A stretch of DNA of 64,000 nt. Source: Adineta ricciae (taxonomy: Eukaryota; Rotifera; Eurotatoria; Adinetida; Adinetidae). The notes beneath the pieces are model-generated. The model did not search any database. It was not told where the DNA came from and saw nothing but the letters and a program-made list of their open reading frames with translations. Position numbers and translations under genes: made by a program. This document shows positions 22,469 to 36,975 of the stretch, in pieces (positions within the stretch are counted from its first letter, which is position 1; the number at the start of each line of letters is the position of its first letter). The DNA lies in contig CAJNOJ010000007.1 in NCBI GenBank assembly GCA_905250025.1, forward strand, positions 682,001 through 746,000. Direction: 5' to 3'.

Positions 22469-23587
22469 CTGAAATATAAAAGAAGAAAATGATTCACTGA
22501 TTTATCTTCAAACTATCATTCTCTTGCAGATATACACGTATATATATAACCATGTACTGTTTGTGTCTCTAAATACTTTCGATGGACCACATAGCCGTCG
22601 TCAAAATGCGTATGTTGCTTTGTGTAACATATTATCACTATTTGTCGCTATTATGCATGCGCACATGCATAGTAAAGAGTTATTTTTCTTTTTCTTCTTT
22701 TTTCGTCCTGTCTTTTATTTCTAATGAGAAGAAAGATTGTTGTTCTCATTCGCTTGCAAATGTAAAATTAAATTGATGAATAAATACATAAGGCAAACAG
22801 TCAGTCAGTCAGTACAGTGTAAAAGCAAATAATGCACCGAAATTACAGTATTTTCGAATATGAATCATTTGAATGAATTGCATGATTTGTACATATGGAC
22901 ATCAACGTTTGCCTGGGAACTATGAAAGTAGTTGTTTAGTTAGAACTCACATAGAAAAACTAATTTCTTTCGTTTATCCTAACAACTTACCTGTTCTTGA
23001 CATCCAGCGTCATTTTGTTATCTCTGATTATCTTACAAAAGATTCAATTGTACTTACTATCACCAGATTGAAGAGAAAAACTTTTCACGTTACATCGTCG
23101 TATTCTGAACTGCAAGCTTTGTGTACTGGTCACTCTCAAGACGTACTCTGTATCTGTTTGTGAAAATATTTTTCATTTGCCGTCTTCTTTTTTCTATTCG
23201 GTTGCGATGAATTTAAGTAGTACACGTTTGCCGAACGCGATGATTGTCAGAGAAGAAAAAAGGTGATTCAGGATACTCATGTATTCGTCCATGTAGATTA
23301 TGTTGGTCAAAATTGATTGTTTATTACAAATCAATCATTACAAAAAAGTAGTTTTGTCACATTAAGTATGATCAATGCGAAAGTAGCTCGGTAGATGCAT
23401 ACATTCAATTGATTGCACGATTATACAACCAACCACGAAAGATTCCTAGGAAATAAAATAAAATTTTGTTTGATGTATGCCGTTTTTCTTTCTTTCCTTT
23501 CGTATTTTTTGCTTGTAATATTAGGTCCAGAGTTGTAAAATATATTTCGCTCTTACTCCTATTTTGTTTTTCTTTTCGTTTAGAGTA
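22469..23587. other. Intergenic, divergent promoters
   Basis: About 1.1 kb between the minus-strand calcium sensor and the plus-strand acyltransferase. It contains a short AGTC repeat near 22800 and poly-T rich stretches. I see no exon with support. Confidence 0.4.
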
Positions 23588-26051
23588 ATGACGGACGAAA
23601 CATCTGAATTACTATCCCAAACAGCGGATATAACTACTCGCCGTCGTCGTCACAAGAAGAAGAAAACGACGAAATCTAATCTACCACCATCAGAAGACGC
23701 AGCACCAAACCAATCCGCAGTGCAATGGTTAGCGTCTTCTTTCACATATAAATCTCCGGATATAATTGACATTAGTTCAGATAATGCAGATAAGAAGTCA
23801 TCTCTACCACCATCTCTTATTCGTTCATGCTTTTGTAAACATCTATGTTGTAAACTACTGTTATTTTTTTGTGCGATGTATTTAATTATGTATTTAAAGC
23901 CGGACTATTCCCTTCAAATTCGAAATTCTTTCGAGAATATTCTGAAAAAATTCAATTTAACATCGGAAGAATTTCAATTACGGCCTGGTCAACGTTTATC
24001 TCGATATCGACAGCCATCCATGCCGATTGTTATCATACCAGGAATTATATCAACTGGCTTGGAACTATGGCGAGGAACAGAATGTGCGAAAGGGAAGTTT
24101 CGTCATCGATTTTGGACATCAATGCAAATGGTTAATAACATCGGACGAGATCATCAATGTTGGCTCAAACACATTTCATTGAATCTTTCAACTTGGTACG
24201 AAATGTACAGTCTATGTTGCTAATCACCGTATAATCTAAATAGGAATGACCCTGAATCTATTTGTCTGCGACCCGTGCTGGGTTGGGCGGCTGCAGATTA
24301 TGTGTATGTAATCTAAATCTTTGCTCAAATCAATGTACTATTGTTTCGGGATAGTTAGCTTTCCAGGCTATTGGCTATGGAGCAAAGTCATAGAAAATTT
24401 AGCGGATATTGGCTACGATCCAACGAATTTAGTTACACTAGGGTATGACTGGAGATTAACACCACAGGCACTGGAAGAACGTGATGGTTATTTTACGCAA
24501 TTAAAATTCTACACAGAATTTCTTCGGTAAATTGAATGTATTTTATTCGCATATAGTTCTAATTTCATGCTTTGATAGGAAAAAACACGGCGAGAAAGTA
24601 GCATTATTGACACATTCTATGGGAGCCAATTACGTTCTTTATTTTCTTCGATGGGTTACGGAAAACGCGGGAGAGCAATGGATCGATGAAAAGTGAATAG
24701 AAATCTCGTTGGTAGACGCAAACAAAAAAATCTCATTCGTCCACTTGTAGTGTTGCAACATTCCTAAATGTCGGCGGTCCTATCCTAGGTACACCCAAAG
24801 CATTCAGTGCTGTTCTCTCGGGTGAAATGAAAGATACAGCAGTACTGGGTGATCTTGGAAGAAATATTCTTGGAAAAGTGATTGGCAAACTTGTCGTATT
24901 TCCAAGATTTTTTCGTGCTTTAGGCAGTGTTCCATCCATGTTTCCACGAGGTAAGAAATTTTCTCGAATATTTCACGAAAAATGAATTTCATGTCTAGGT
25001 GGAAGTGATGTTTGGAGTGAATGCTATGGAGCTGACAAGGATCAGATGAAAGAAATGCTGACATTTCCAAAAGATGTTTACAAGGGTTTCGCGAAAAAGC
25101 TAAAAGAATTGCGTAAAAAATGCGAAGAAGAAGAAGACTATACGAATGGATTTGATTCGATTCTTGAGGAAATTTATGCAAAACCAGATTTGGTGGAAGA
25201 ACTCATGACTAAGAATCATACCGTCGAACAATTTTACGATGTCCTGAGAGCACTCGCACCACGTTACATGGGCTTAGTAGACAAATTCTATGACATAGAT
25301 GGAACTGAACGCAAAAAGAAAGATAATAGTACAAAAGATAAGTGGAAAACAGATCCAAGATACTGGACAGATCCACTTTCCACGCCATTGCCTAATGTGA
25401 CAAATCTTAAAATCTACTGTAGTACGTTTAACTGCTTTTCAAAAATGTCTCGATTTATTGCTTTATATTCCCTTCTAGTGTATGGATATGTGAAAGAACC
25501 AATGACTGAATGGTAAGAAACTCTCCTATCCTATTTAGAAATGATTATATTATTCTTTATTTTCCAGTGGATATTCCTATAGTTTCTATCCGCACACTGA
25601 CCATTGCTCGAGTGCCTTGATCTTGTTTAACACTTCGCATACTGTTGCTCCTCATATCAAATCTGGCGTGTATCTTGGTCCAGGCGATGCAACTGTGCCA
25701 TTGGTGTCATTGGGACATATGTGTGCAGGCCCGTGGAAACAAGCAGGCGGTTTTCATAACCCTGGTGGAGTGAAAACAATCATTCGTGAATATATACATA
25801 AAACAACGACGTTTGATATCTTGACGACGCGCCTTGAAGATGCTCTCCGCGGTGGCGAGTACGCAGTCACACATGTGGAAATTCTTGGCAATCGTGACTT
25901 TTTAACTGATCTGCTTATGGTCGTATCCAAGCCAATAGTTGGAACGAACCAAACTCGATTGGTAGTCTCTGAAACTGATGTGAATCAAGATCAAATATAT
26001 TCGAATATACGTCAAATAAGTGATAGAATAATGAAACGTCAAAAGAAGTAG
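23588..26051 (+). CDS. PDAT-like: Phospholipid:diacylglycerol acyltransferase-like enzyme (LCAT superfamily)
   Basis: Eight exons (23588-24195, 24244-24303, 24359-24526, 24579-24692, 24751-24950, 24999-25421, 25479-25512, 25568-26051) give 696 residues. A basic N-terminus (RRRRHKKKK) precedes one membrane span at about 85-104, as in yeast Lro1 and plant PDAT. Then VIIPGIISTGLELWRGTEC, the nucleophile motif THSMG, NVGGPILGTPKA, SGEMKDTA, the acid motif GPGDATVPL and the His in THVEILG make a full Ser-Asp-His triad. PYWTDPL-like and GVKTIIREYIH segments resemble plant PDAT more than animal LCAT or PLA2G15. The expected reaction is acyl transfer from phospholipid to diacylglycerol, giving triacylglycerol at the ER. 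It has host-type introns of about 50 nt. An acceptor-like tttag lies 4 nt before the ATG. Confidence 0.9.
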
Positions 26052-26454
26052 TATGTTCGAGATATAATAGAAGGTTATTGTGTATTATTTATCCATCCTG
26101 TATCTTTTGTTCCCACATGGTGAAATTATCAATGTCCTAATTGCTTTTCATCTTCATATTCATATTGTTATTCATATCTAGTTCCAATTAAAAGAAAGAT
26201 TGTTTATCTTATTGTCACGTTTTTTCTTCTTCCTATAAAATAAATTCGACTTTTTGTGAAATTAGATCAACACGACGAGAATACCAGCGATTATCATCGT
26301 ATCGATCTACTTATCAAAGTACACGAAAGAATTTTCGTTCATTGTCCTAGATGTTTACTGAGTTAATATCCTTTCATTCTTCTTTTTTTCAGGTTAAACG
26401 ATGATATATAATCGCCATACGCATTGCTAGTTGTAATACTTAGACTACTTCGAA
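26052..26454. other. Spacer between acyltransferase and ALDH pseudogene
   Basis: Contains the 3' UTR of the acyltransferase, with an AATAAA near 26240 (ataaaataaattcg). No gene seen. The start of the following ALDH relic has no recognisable ATG exon here. Confidence 0.4.
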
Positions 26455-28610
26455 AGAATTCTGAGACAGAGATTCGACACACCCAGATCTTCATTGATAA
26501 CGAATGGCACAATGCGGGAAATGGAAGAACATTTCCTGTCATCAACCTAAGCGCAGACGAAGAAATGTGTCGAGTAGAAGAAGAAGACACCAAAGTATTC
26601 AAGTGAAGACTGATTTTAGTTTTTGTTTGAGATGGATTTGACCATTTTCATTAGATCGATATTGGCAAGACTGTTGGAACTGTATGAAGAGCATTTCAAC
26701 GTGGTTCACCATGAGGTCAGTTATGGTCGATGAAACGAGCTAATTTAATACGACAATTTGGTGACCTAGTTCGACGTGATCGTCTTTGTTCGATTGCGAT
26801 TATCATTTGATCTATATTTAGAAATTTGAAACATTAAGTAGTCGCAGAGAATCGAAGAGGAAAAAGTTACTGAAAATCCTTGGCACTGCTGCTTGTTTAA
26901 ATTATTGTAACAACTGACTGTCTTCTGGTTGTCTTTCATTAAACAAACACTATTAATTTAGATGCTGGGTAGGCTAATAAGATTGCTGGTGACACATTAC
27001 CATCAGAACCAAATACTTTCAAATATACTCAGCATGAACCAAAGGGCATCTGTGGACGAATCATTCCGGGGTAAACTGTGTATTTTCACTGCTGAAACAC
27101 TGGCTTTGTTTTTCTCTTTTGTTTACAAAGGACTATTTAGTAAATTCGATCACTTATGTGTATATGACCAGAAATCTTATAATCATTCTTCAGCAGACAC
27201 TCATGTTAGTGTTGAAACTTGGTCCAACTTTGACATGCGGTAAGTTCTTAAAAAACAAAAATGCTAATGTCGTCATTCTTAAGCTGACAGAGCAAGCACC
27301 ACTTACTGTGACTGGAACTTGATTTCAATAGCTTTTGTTTGGATTTACTTAGGCTGGTTTTCCACCAGGTGTTGTTAATACTGCACCAGGCAGGTTGCAG
27401 GATATCTTTAAGAAAAATGATGACTATGGTAATCTTTAGGCGGCAGCTCTAGTTATGATTATGCAATTGCGACGCATGACAAGATCAATAAAATGGTTTT
27501 TACGGGCTCTGTTGAGGTAAGATATGATCACAAAACGAGGGGGAAATATATGCTATTTTCTTTTCTAGATTGGTAAAAAAATTCCGAAAATTGCTGGTAA
27601 AACTAATCTGAAATCGGTATTGTTGGAGCTCAGTCGGTGAACTCGTTCTTAGTAACTGATATACGTATAGCTACTGTTTCTATTGGTTAGGTGATAAATC
27701 ACCATTGATCATTTGCGACAATGTTGATCGTACGTAAAACCATTATTTTACTTGAATTTGACGATCTGTTCTTGATCGTTCATTTTAGTCGATCTTGCCG
27801 GTCACAATAGCACATGAGTCCCTCTTCACACATGCTGCTCAGGTGTGCTGTGTTGCGTCACGTATACTTCTTCATTAGAAAATGTATGACAAATTCGTGA
27901 TGAAAAGTATCGAATTAGCAAAAAACGAGTAGACATTGATCCGGTCGGTGCCAAATCTGATCAAGGATGACAAATAGAGTGAAAATATTTCGATAATTCA
28001 CCTCATAGTCGACATAGCCTATGTTTTCTAGATCAGCGAAGTTCAGCTTCAAAGAATTCTAAGTTACATTCAAGCTGGAATGAAATCTGGTGCTAAATTT
28101 GAACGGGGTGGTGAACGCGCGGGTGACAAAGGTCATTTTATTCAATCGATGATTTTCCCTGACGTTAAAGATGATATGAAGGTAGCTCGTAAAGAGATTT
28201 GCCTTATCTTATCACCTTTATAACTTGAATCGACTCATATGAGATAGATCTTTCGTTCTGTCATGTGCGTTTTCAAATTTGACTTGTATGATGAAGTTAT
28301 CGAACGTGCAAATGACACAACCTACGGTTTATTATTTGGCGTGATAACGAAAGATTGTATGTTGAATAGAAGTTTGCTCGATGTCCGTATATGTCGTATG
28401 CACCATCTAGTATCACGCGCGTTCCAATTTGCTGAACAACTTTAAGCAAGTTTCGTATGAGTGAATCAGTATAGAGCAATACAGTTTCAAACTCCATTCT
28501 GTGGTTTTCAGCAATTCGGTCTTGGTCGTGAATTAGGACGATACGGATTGAATGAATGCTACGAAATCAAAATTGTTTCGATTAAAATGGATTCAAAGCT
28601 TTTCATCATT
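26455..28610 (+). pseudogene. Decayed aldehyde dehydrogenase copy
   Basis: Pieces of the same gene as the two intact ALDH copies downstream lie in order on the same strand: HTQIFIDNEWHNAGNGRTFPV (26476-26540), [10 protein letters not shown] (about 27351), GDKSPLIICDN (about 27691), HAAQVCCVASR around the catalytic Cys (about 27831), KFDLYDEVIERANDTTYG (about 28275) and LGRELGRYGLNECYEIK (about 28522). The start codon is not found, frames shift between pieces, and stops interrupt several (for example after ELS in the ELGG motif near 27638). Some splice sites persist, such as gaggtaag near 27514. The order shows a gene-level tandem duplication that decayed, not a retrocopy. Breaks were not repaired in this description. 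Confidence 0.85.
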
Positions 28611-29262
28611 TTTTTCAACTGATATATCTTGTTGATTTATTCCTCTTTGTAGATTTCATCATTCTCTACATTTATTGAAATCTTGTACTCAAATAACATT
28701 GACTAACCGTTCTTTATCGACTACTAACACGTGATGATTAACATCGCAATCAAACTAAGTCGAACGGTTTATTTTCAATCTATTAACTACCGTTATCAGT
28801 CCAACCGTCAAATGAAAAGCCTACTTGTCGAAAAGCAACTGTGTTTTGCACAGATTAGGAGTGTTAGTCACCTTCATTTTTCGTTTTAAAATACTGCAAC
28901 CTCGATCAGTCAATATATTCAGTAGTAAAGAGCACTCCGACAGTTTCGCAATACATGTGCAATCTGTTTTTTCGTCGCAGCTTCTGCATGAGAGAAAAAA
29001 CGTGCTGTTTTTCTCCTCTATTTACTATTTATTCTCGTTAGATATAGTAAGAATGAAGAATATGCCTGACACGTCAGTCGATAGTTAGAGAGAAAAAAAA
29101 AAGAAAAAGACAGTATGTGACGTACTGTAATGTTAGGAGGGAATACGATAACATATATAAGCCAGGATCTATCGTGTTGGTCTTATCATTGCGCAGATGA
29201 CGACGACACCCTTATTTTATTGTTGTGTGCACACCTCATTTTTCACTTCTTTCGTCTTTCAG
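28611..29262. other. Upstream region of first intact ALDH gene
   Basis: AT-rich spacer with a TATA-like element at 29154. An ATG at 29197 is in frame with the ALDH start, but the pyrimidine-rich acceptor ctttcag lies between it and the ATG at 29263. Confidence 0.4.
29154..29160 (+). promoter_or_regulatory. TATA-box-like element upstream of ALDH copy 1
   Basis: TATATAA lies 103 bp before the ATG at 29263, at a plausible place for a core promoter. Nothing else confirms a transcription start. Confidence 0.35.
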
Positions 29263-31855
29263 ATGTCATCCACCGATTCCAATCCACCAAAACTTGATAT
29301 CAAATATACACAGATCTTTATCAACAATGACTGGCACAAAGCAGTCAAAGGAAAAACATTTCCCGTCATCAATCCAAGCACAGGCGAAGAAATCTGTCAA
29401 GTAGAAGAAGCTACCAGAGTACGTACACTTCGATACACACATGTGTGAGTGTGTGAGCACAAAACTTATTGTGGTTGATTCTAGGCTGATGTTGACAAAG
29501 CTGTAGAAGCTGCTCGCAAGGCTTTCGATGTAGAATCGCCATGGCGTAAACTAGAGCCAGCTGCACGTGGTAATCTGATGCGCAAGTTTGCACAACTACT
29601 TCGCCGTGATATCGATTATTTATCGGTAAGAGTCTTAGATTGTGACATGATCGAAGGCAAAGACTAGTGATATTGTAGAAATTGGAAACACTCAACAATG
29701 GCAAGGCAGTCGAAGATAGTATAGGCGACATCTATGCATCAGCTGATTGTATCGAATATTGTAAGTGCTATTCCTAGTTTTCCAACGAATGTCAATACTG
29801 TGATAAATGTAGATGCTGGATGGACCGATAAAATTGTTGGTGAAACGATTCCAGGTGCACATGATCAAGTGATCTTCACTCGTCATGAACCAATCGGTGT
29901 ATGTGGTCAAATCATTCCATGGTAAGTTTGATTATTGTATGTATATAAACTACTTACAAATCTTTGTAGGAACTATCCGGTTTGTTTTTTCTTGTCAAAT
30001 ATTTTTGGTATAATATAGACAACGATACCTTTAGATTATGATGATGGCTTGGAAATTAGGCCCAGCTTTGGCATGCGGTTAGTTCATATCTTGTTCACAT
30101 CCATGCGAAAAATTATCTTATTGATATCGTAGGCAACGTTATCATTCTTAAACCTGCTGAACAAACTCCACTCAGTGCACTCTATTGTGCTTCTCTCATC
30201 AAAGAAGTATATTTAATAGATAGATTTCTTGATTAATAAATCTATTCGGTGATGTAAATGTAGGCTGGCTTTCCACCAGGTGTTGTGAACGTCATTCCGG
30301 GTAAATTGAAAACTGATATATTGTAGACAACATTGACATTTTAACGTATGATCGTAGGTGATGGACCTGAATGTGGTAACGCAATTGCTGCACATGAACA
30401 TATTGATAAAGTAGCGTTCACTGGTTCAGTCGAAGTGAGAGCAGTAGTAACGGGTGGTCCAGAATAAATGAGCGCCTGACTATTTTCGCTTTATCTCGGT
30501 CAATTTTTGACTTATAGAGTCGTTCTTTGTCTTGAAAGAATCGCCGTCAGATTTCACGCAAAGGCTTTATTTCCTAATCTCTCAAATATTCTCCATTATT
30601 TTCTGACAACCGATACAAGCGATTCGTCCAACTAGCGCAACTTTCCCGAACAACATCCGGACGAATCGNTAACCGTTGAGAGAGAATTGAACGGCGCGTC
30701 TTTCAAAAAAAAAATTGGTTCAATCAGATGAAGCACGAGGAAGATGTCACCGAAATACTTAGGCGCTCATTTATCCTGGACCACCCGTTATAAGAAATAG
30801 AATTCTGACTTCATGCTGTTTAATTCCAGATTGGAAAAAAAATTCAAGAAGCTGCAGCGAAATCAAACCTTAAACGGGTGTCGCTCGAACTTGGTAAGTC
30901 TTTGGCAGCAAATCTCTGAAATTTTTAGCATTCATTCTCTTCATACAGGTGGAAAATCGCCATTGATTATCTGCGAAGACGCTGACAGTAAGTACAGTTC
31001 AAGAAGCAAATTGAACAGATGCTTACGTATGTTCTTTGTCTATTCAATAGTCGACTATGCTGTGAGCGTTGCTCATCGAGCTATCTTCACAAATGCCGCC
31101 CAGAACTGTACCGCTGGTTCACGTACATTTGTTCATGCGAAGATCTACGATGAATTTATTGCTAAAAGTGTCGAATTAGCTAAAAATCGTGTTGTTGGCA
31201 ATCCATTTGATCCAATGACTGAACAAGGACCGCAAGTGAGTGATATACTCTAGTCGCAAAATGATTGCACACATCTCGTACTTCTAGATTAACGAAAGTC
31301 AATTCAAGAAAATATTGGGCTACGTCGAATCCGGTAAGAAAGAAGGTGCCAAATTGGAATGCGGTGGTGAACGTGCTGGTAGCAAAGGTTACTTCATCAA
31401 ACCCACGATCTTCAGTGGTGTCAAAGATGACATGCAAATCGCTCGTGAAGAAGTACGCGTTTTTTTATTGTAAAATATCTGAAAAAGCAAGAGACATTGT
31501 TTAGATCTTTGGGCCTGTAATGTCAGTACTAAAATTTGACTCGTACGATGACGTTATCAAACGAGCTAATGGTACAAATTTTGGACTTGGCGCTGGTGTC
31601 ATAACAAAAGACTGTAAGCAAAGAATAGATCAAAGAAAGATTGAAACTGATCTTGTCTACTATCTTCTAGTAACACGTGGTATGACATTTGCTCAACGAT
31701 TACAAGCTGGCTCCGTTTGGGTAAATGATTACGATGCTGTTTGCAATCAAGCTCCATTCGGTGGCTTCAAACAATCCGGACATGGCCGCGAACTGGGCAA
31801 ATACGGTCTTGAAGCATATTATGAAGTGAAAACAGTTGTTGTCAAACTTGTCTGA
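29263..31855 (+). CDS. Aldehyde dehydrogenase, ALDH1/2 class, tandem copy 1
   Basis: Fifteen exons, including one of only 10 nt (29970-29979), join in frame to 491 residues, the usual ALDH1/2 length. Landmarks: [20 protein letters not shown] at the start, IIPWNYP with [28 protein letters not shown] (cofactor Lys), FTGSVE, the catalytic Glu in LELGGKSP, the catalytic Cys in [22 protein letters not shown], and [19 protein letters not shown]. It should oxidise aldehydes to acids with NAD+; the substrate cannot be told. No targeting peptide is visible, so a cytosolic ALDH1-like enzyme is likely. The acceptor tctttcag touches the ATG. The intron after exon 9 carries a 339-bp TIR element. Confidence 0.93.
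30450..30788. mobile_element. Non-autonomous TIR DNA transposon (MITE), 339 bp
   Basis: Terminal inverted repeats of 28 bp match at 27 positions: 30450-30477 (starting acgggtggtccag) against the reverse complement of 30761-30788. TA dinucleotides flank both ends (30448-30449 and 30789-30790), fitting the TA target-site duplication of the Tc1/mariner superfamily; PIF/Harbinger is less likely. There is no transposase frame. It sits in an intron of the first intact ALDH gene and is absent from the matching intron of the second copy, so it inserted after that duplication or was lost from the other copy. A single N lies at 30669. Confidence 0.85.
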
Positions 31856-32760
31856 ATTTGCAATAGGATAGTTTCTCAGTGAACTTTTTATCTGGGTTTG
31901 CTTGCTTGATCTTTTCACATTCATGTAGTTCAACTATTTTAGTAAACATTATCGTATGTCAATCCACATCTGCATTGTTTCTCACTATAAAAGAATGTAA
32001 GCCGGATGACACTCTAACTATTACAGTACGTTTCGCCTATCAGGCTGGATTGTCGTCGACGATAAGCACAAAGTATTCATCATTGTCAGCTTAAAAGGCG
32101 TTCTATAGTCGATCTATACTACCAATAATATAGTAGACTTATAGGATCGATTCCCGTATATAAGAAGCGATAATAAGCAGAAAAACACTTCCGTGATCGC
32201 TCTCATCGTGGCAAATAAATCCTTTTTTGATAGAATCGGGGAGAAATACTATATATTACCCTCCACTTCAGTGTTTATTATTTTCCCACTTGATGGAGTT
32301 TCAGATCATCGAAATCAATCTCATATACGACCATAAATGAACTATACTCACTTTTTAGTTCCAACAATTTCTTCGGTCGCAGTATTCAAAAATGGATACA
32401 TATTTCGCTCAAAATTTCACAATTCTCTCTCGTTGTTTTGCTTTTTATCATTTTAACTCCGATCATTTTATGTCCGATATTATTTCCTCGCTAGTCGCAC
32501 GCTTTACTGATTGATTTACTAAAATTTTCGCATAAGAAGGATAGTAACCTTTCCATGTTTTAGTATTTATTTTGTAGCCCTCACAACCTCGTAAGCAGAG
32601 AACGAAAAAAAACGAAAATAAAATCTATGTTGATGGACTAGGGGTTTGTATCTCGATATTTTATCTTTCCTTCGTAACGATGATATCGTTATTTTTATTG
32701 TGTGCAAATCCACCTCATACACATAAATACACCTCATTTTTCACTTGTTTCGTCTTTCAG
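31856..32760. other. Spacer between the two intact ALDH genes
   Basis: About 0.9 kb, AT-rich. TATATAAG near 32156 resembles the TATA-like element of the first copy but lies about 600 bp before the second ATG. No further ALDH remnant is visible here. Confidence 0.4.
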
Positions 32761-35017
<2,257 letters not shown>

Positions 35018-35378
35018 GAATTTAATCGCTATGATAAACATTTATTTTATTCGCCTTTTTTTATCTAGTTTTGTGACCTGTATAACCGAAAAGCTGAGGA
35101 ATAGAAAAGAAAAATATATAGTCTGTATTCGTTCAATGTTATGTCATCTGATTCATTCGACGATCGCGACGAAGAGGAAAAAATGAGTTCACTGTCAATA
35201 ACAGACAAGCAGCATAAGTTCATCGAAAATTTGTCCATTCTGCTGGCGAACACGAATTTATCCTAGTCTGAAATGAGCAACATGTTGTCCTTTCCTGACC
35301 TTTTTCATACACTGTGAACGTGCTATTCAGACGCTTGATACGGCGACAAAGAAAGTTGACTATTGAAAGAAGCAAATA
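35018..35378. other. Short intergenic spacer
   Basis: 361 bp between the second ALDH gene and the Myb/SANT gene, same direction. No clear element. A short minus-strand open frame here has no recognisable content. Confidence 0.4.
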
Positions 35379-36335
35379 ATGCCACGAGGAATCAGTTGGA
35401 GTTTTAATGAAACTGAAGCATTGATTCGTCTATGGGCCGACTCAGCAACGCAAACGGCATTGCGATTAAACAGTCGCAATCGCTGTATTTATGAAGATAT
35501 CGCTAATCAATTGCAATCCAATGGAATAACTCGTTCAGCAGATCGTAAGTCATCATCACGTTCGTTCTTTCTGTGAATGATTATTGTGTACAAATTTTTT
35601 CAGAATGCCAAATGCGTATCAAACTATTGAAAAAGATGTACCGACAGACGAATGAAGCTACTAAACGTGGTGAAGTTTTTCAACAGCGTCCATGTCCGTT
35701 TTACAATGAAATGCATCGCATTTTTTCCGGTTCTGATGATCCTAATGGGCCGGCAGTTCTATCGAATTCTCAATCATTACTAAACGATGGCGATGACGAT
35801 GATCAGGAGGAAGAAGAAAACGATGATATAAGCGATTTCGAACAAGAAAACCATAATGAAATTCCTTCAAGTACATCAACGGATGACAAAATCACACAAG
35901 CAATTTATCAATTGATAGAATACCAGAAACAAACAGAGGTACAAATCGATATTAATTAGGCCTTAGGATTTAACTATGTATTCCATTCCTTAGGCACGCT
36001 GGTATAAATATCTTGAACGACAAACTAGTTTAGAATTACAACGTCGACAAGAAGATCGTGCATATCAACTTCAAATAGTTCAGCTACTAACCAATGTTAT
36101 TTCAACGAAAATCCATTCATCTCCATATCAACCATCGACTATGCATAACGAAGATTGTTCAACAGAAAAAGTACAAGTTAATCAAGAAGATTGTGAAACT
36201 CGTGGAGAGAAACGCAAATGTTCGCCAGGATCATCAACAATTGAGAAAAAGGCGAAACTTCGACAATCACTACCATCGAACTTCTATTCACTTCTAGCAC
36301 AAATTCATAATATAAATTCTACGAATGATGTTTAA
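35379..36335 (+). CDS. Myb/SANT-like DNA-binding domain protein
   Basis: Three exons (35379-35544, 35605 or one base earlier to 35938, 35994-36335) give 280 residues. Residues about 6-85 form a Myb/SANT-like (trihelix, MSANTD-type) domain: WSFNETEALIRLWAD, IYEDIANQLQSNGITRSADQC and MRIKLLKKMYR. A strongly acidic stretch (DGDDDDQEEEENDD) follows, then a helical Gln/Arg-rich part (ARWYKYLERQTSLELQRRQE) typical of the C-terminal coiled region of such proteins, and a basic KRK-containing segment that may be a nuclear signal. Likely a nuclear DNA-binding protein. This domain type is shared by transcription factors and by accessory proteins of Harbinger transposons, so domestication is possible but not shown. 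Confidence 0.75.
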
Positions 36336-36975
36336 AACTAGCTCTTCGTATTGTGTACAGTGTATAAAAATGAAACTTTTGCACAAATAAACTCTTACGA
36401 TCTCACCAAAACATTTCACATAGTAACGAACCCATTGAAAAGTATTTTGCCTGTATTGAGTGTTCTTTTCACAGAAATAACAATGATTACTTTCCTGACT
36501 TTTGTTCGTTTTTAAAAAAATCCGTGTCAAACATAAAACAACACTGCAAAATAGAAGACAAAAAAATAGTAACAGAAATAAACGCAATGGACGGATACTT
36601 CAGTATAAATTTGGAAGTGAACAGAAACAGAACGACAAGAATTGTAGGACTTAAATAAACAAACAAAACAGAAGCGCAAGGAAAAGGGAGAAACTATTCT
36701 ATTCTACCATATGATCGACAGGTGCACGAATGTATTCCTGTGAATTATTCTTTTATTTGAAATAAAATTCCGTAGGCTTTTTGATAGGTGTGCATGCATA
36801 TTGAAAAGAAAAACAAACAATTATTATTGGGAATAATAGAGACAAGCAAATAGAAAACGAAAACAAAAATAACATGTTTGCTTTTTAGCAAAAAAATATG
36901 TTGAAGAGATTTGTCTCTAAAGAGTAGAAAAAGTACTCTTGGTAGTTTTCTTCTTCTATAGGATTACTGTTATTG
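36336..36975. other. Spacer between convergent genes
   Basis: 640 bp holding the 3' ends of the Myb/SANT gene (+) and PLK4 (-). AT-rich with several possible polyadenylation signals. No gene is supported. Confidence 0.4.

Noticed and set aside
29197-29262. Upstream in-frame ATG as ALDH copy 1 start (and the similar one at 32680 for copy 2)
   Set aside because: The added residues differ between copies, while identity begins near a strong acceptor that touches the ATG at 29263 and 32761; the upstream parts look like untranslated sequence.
30450-30788. Transposase coding inside the TIR element
   Set aside because: At 339 bp with no open frame it can only be non-autonomous.
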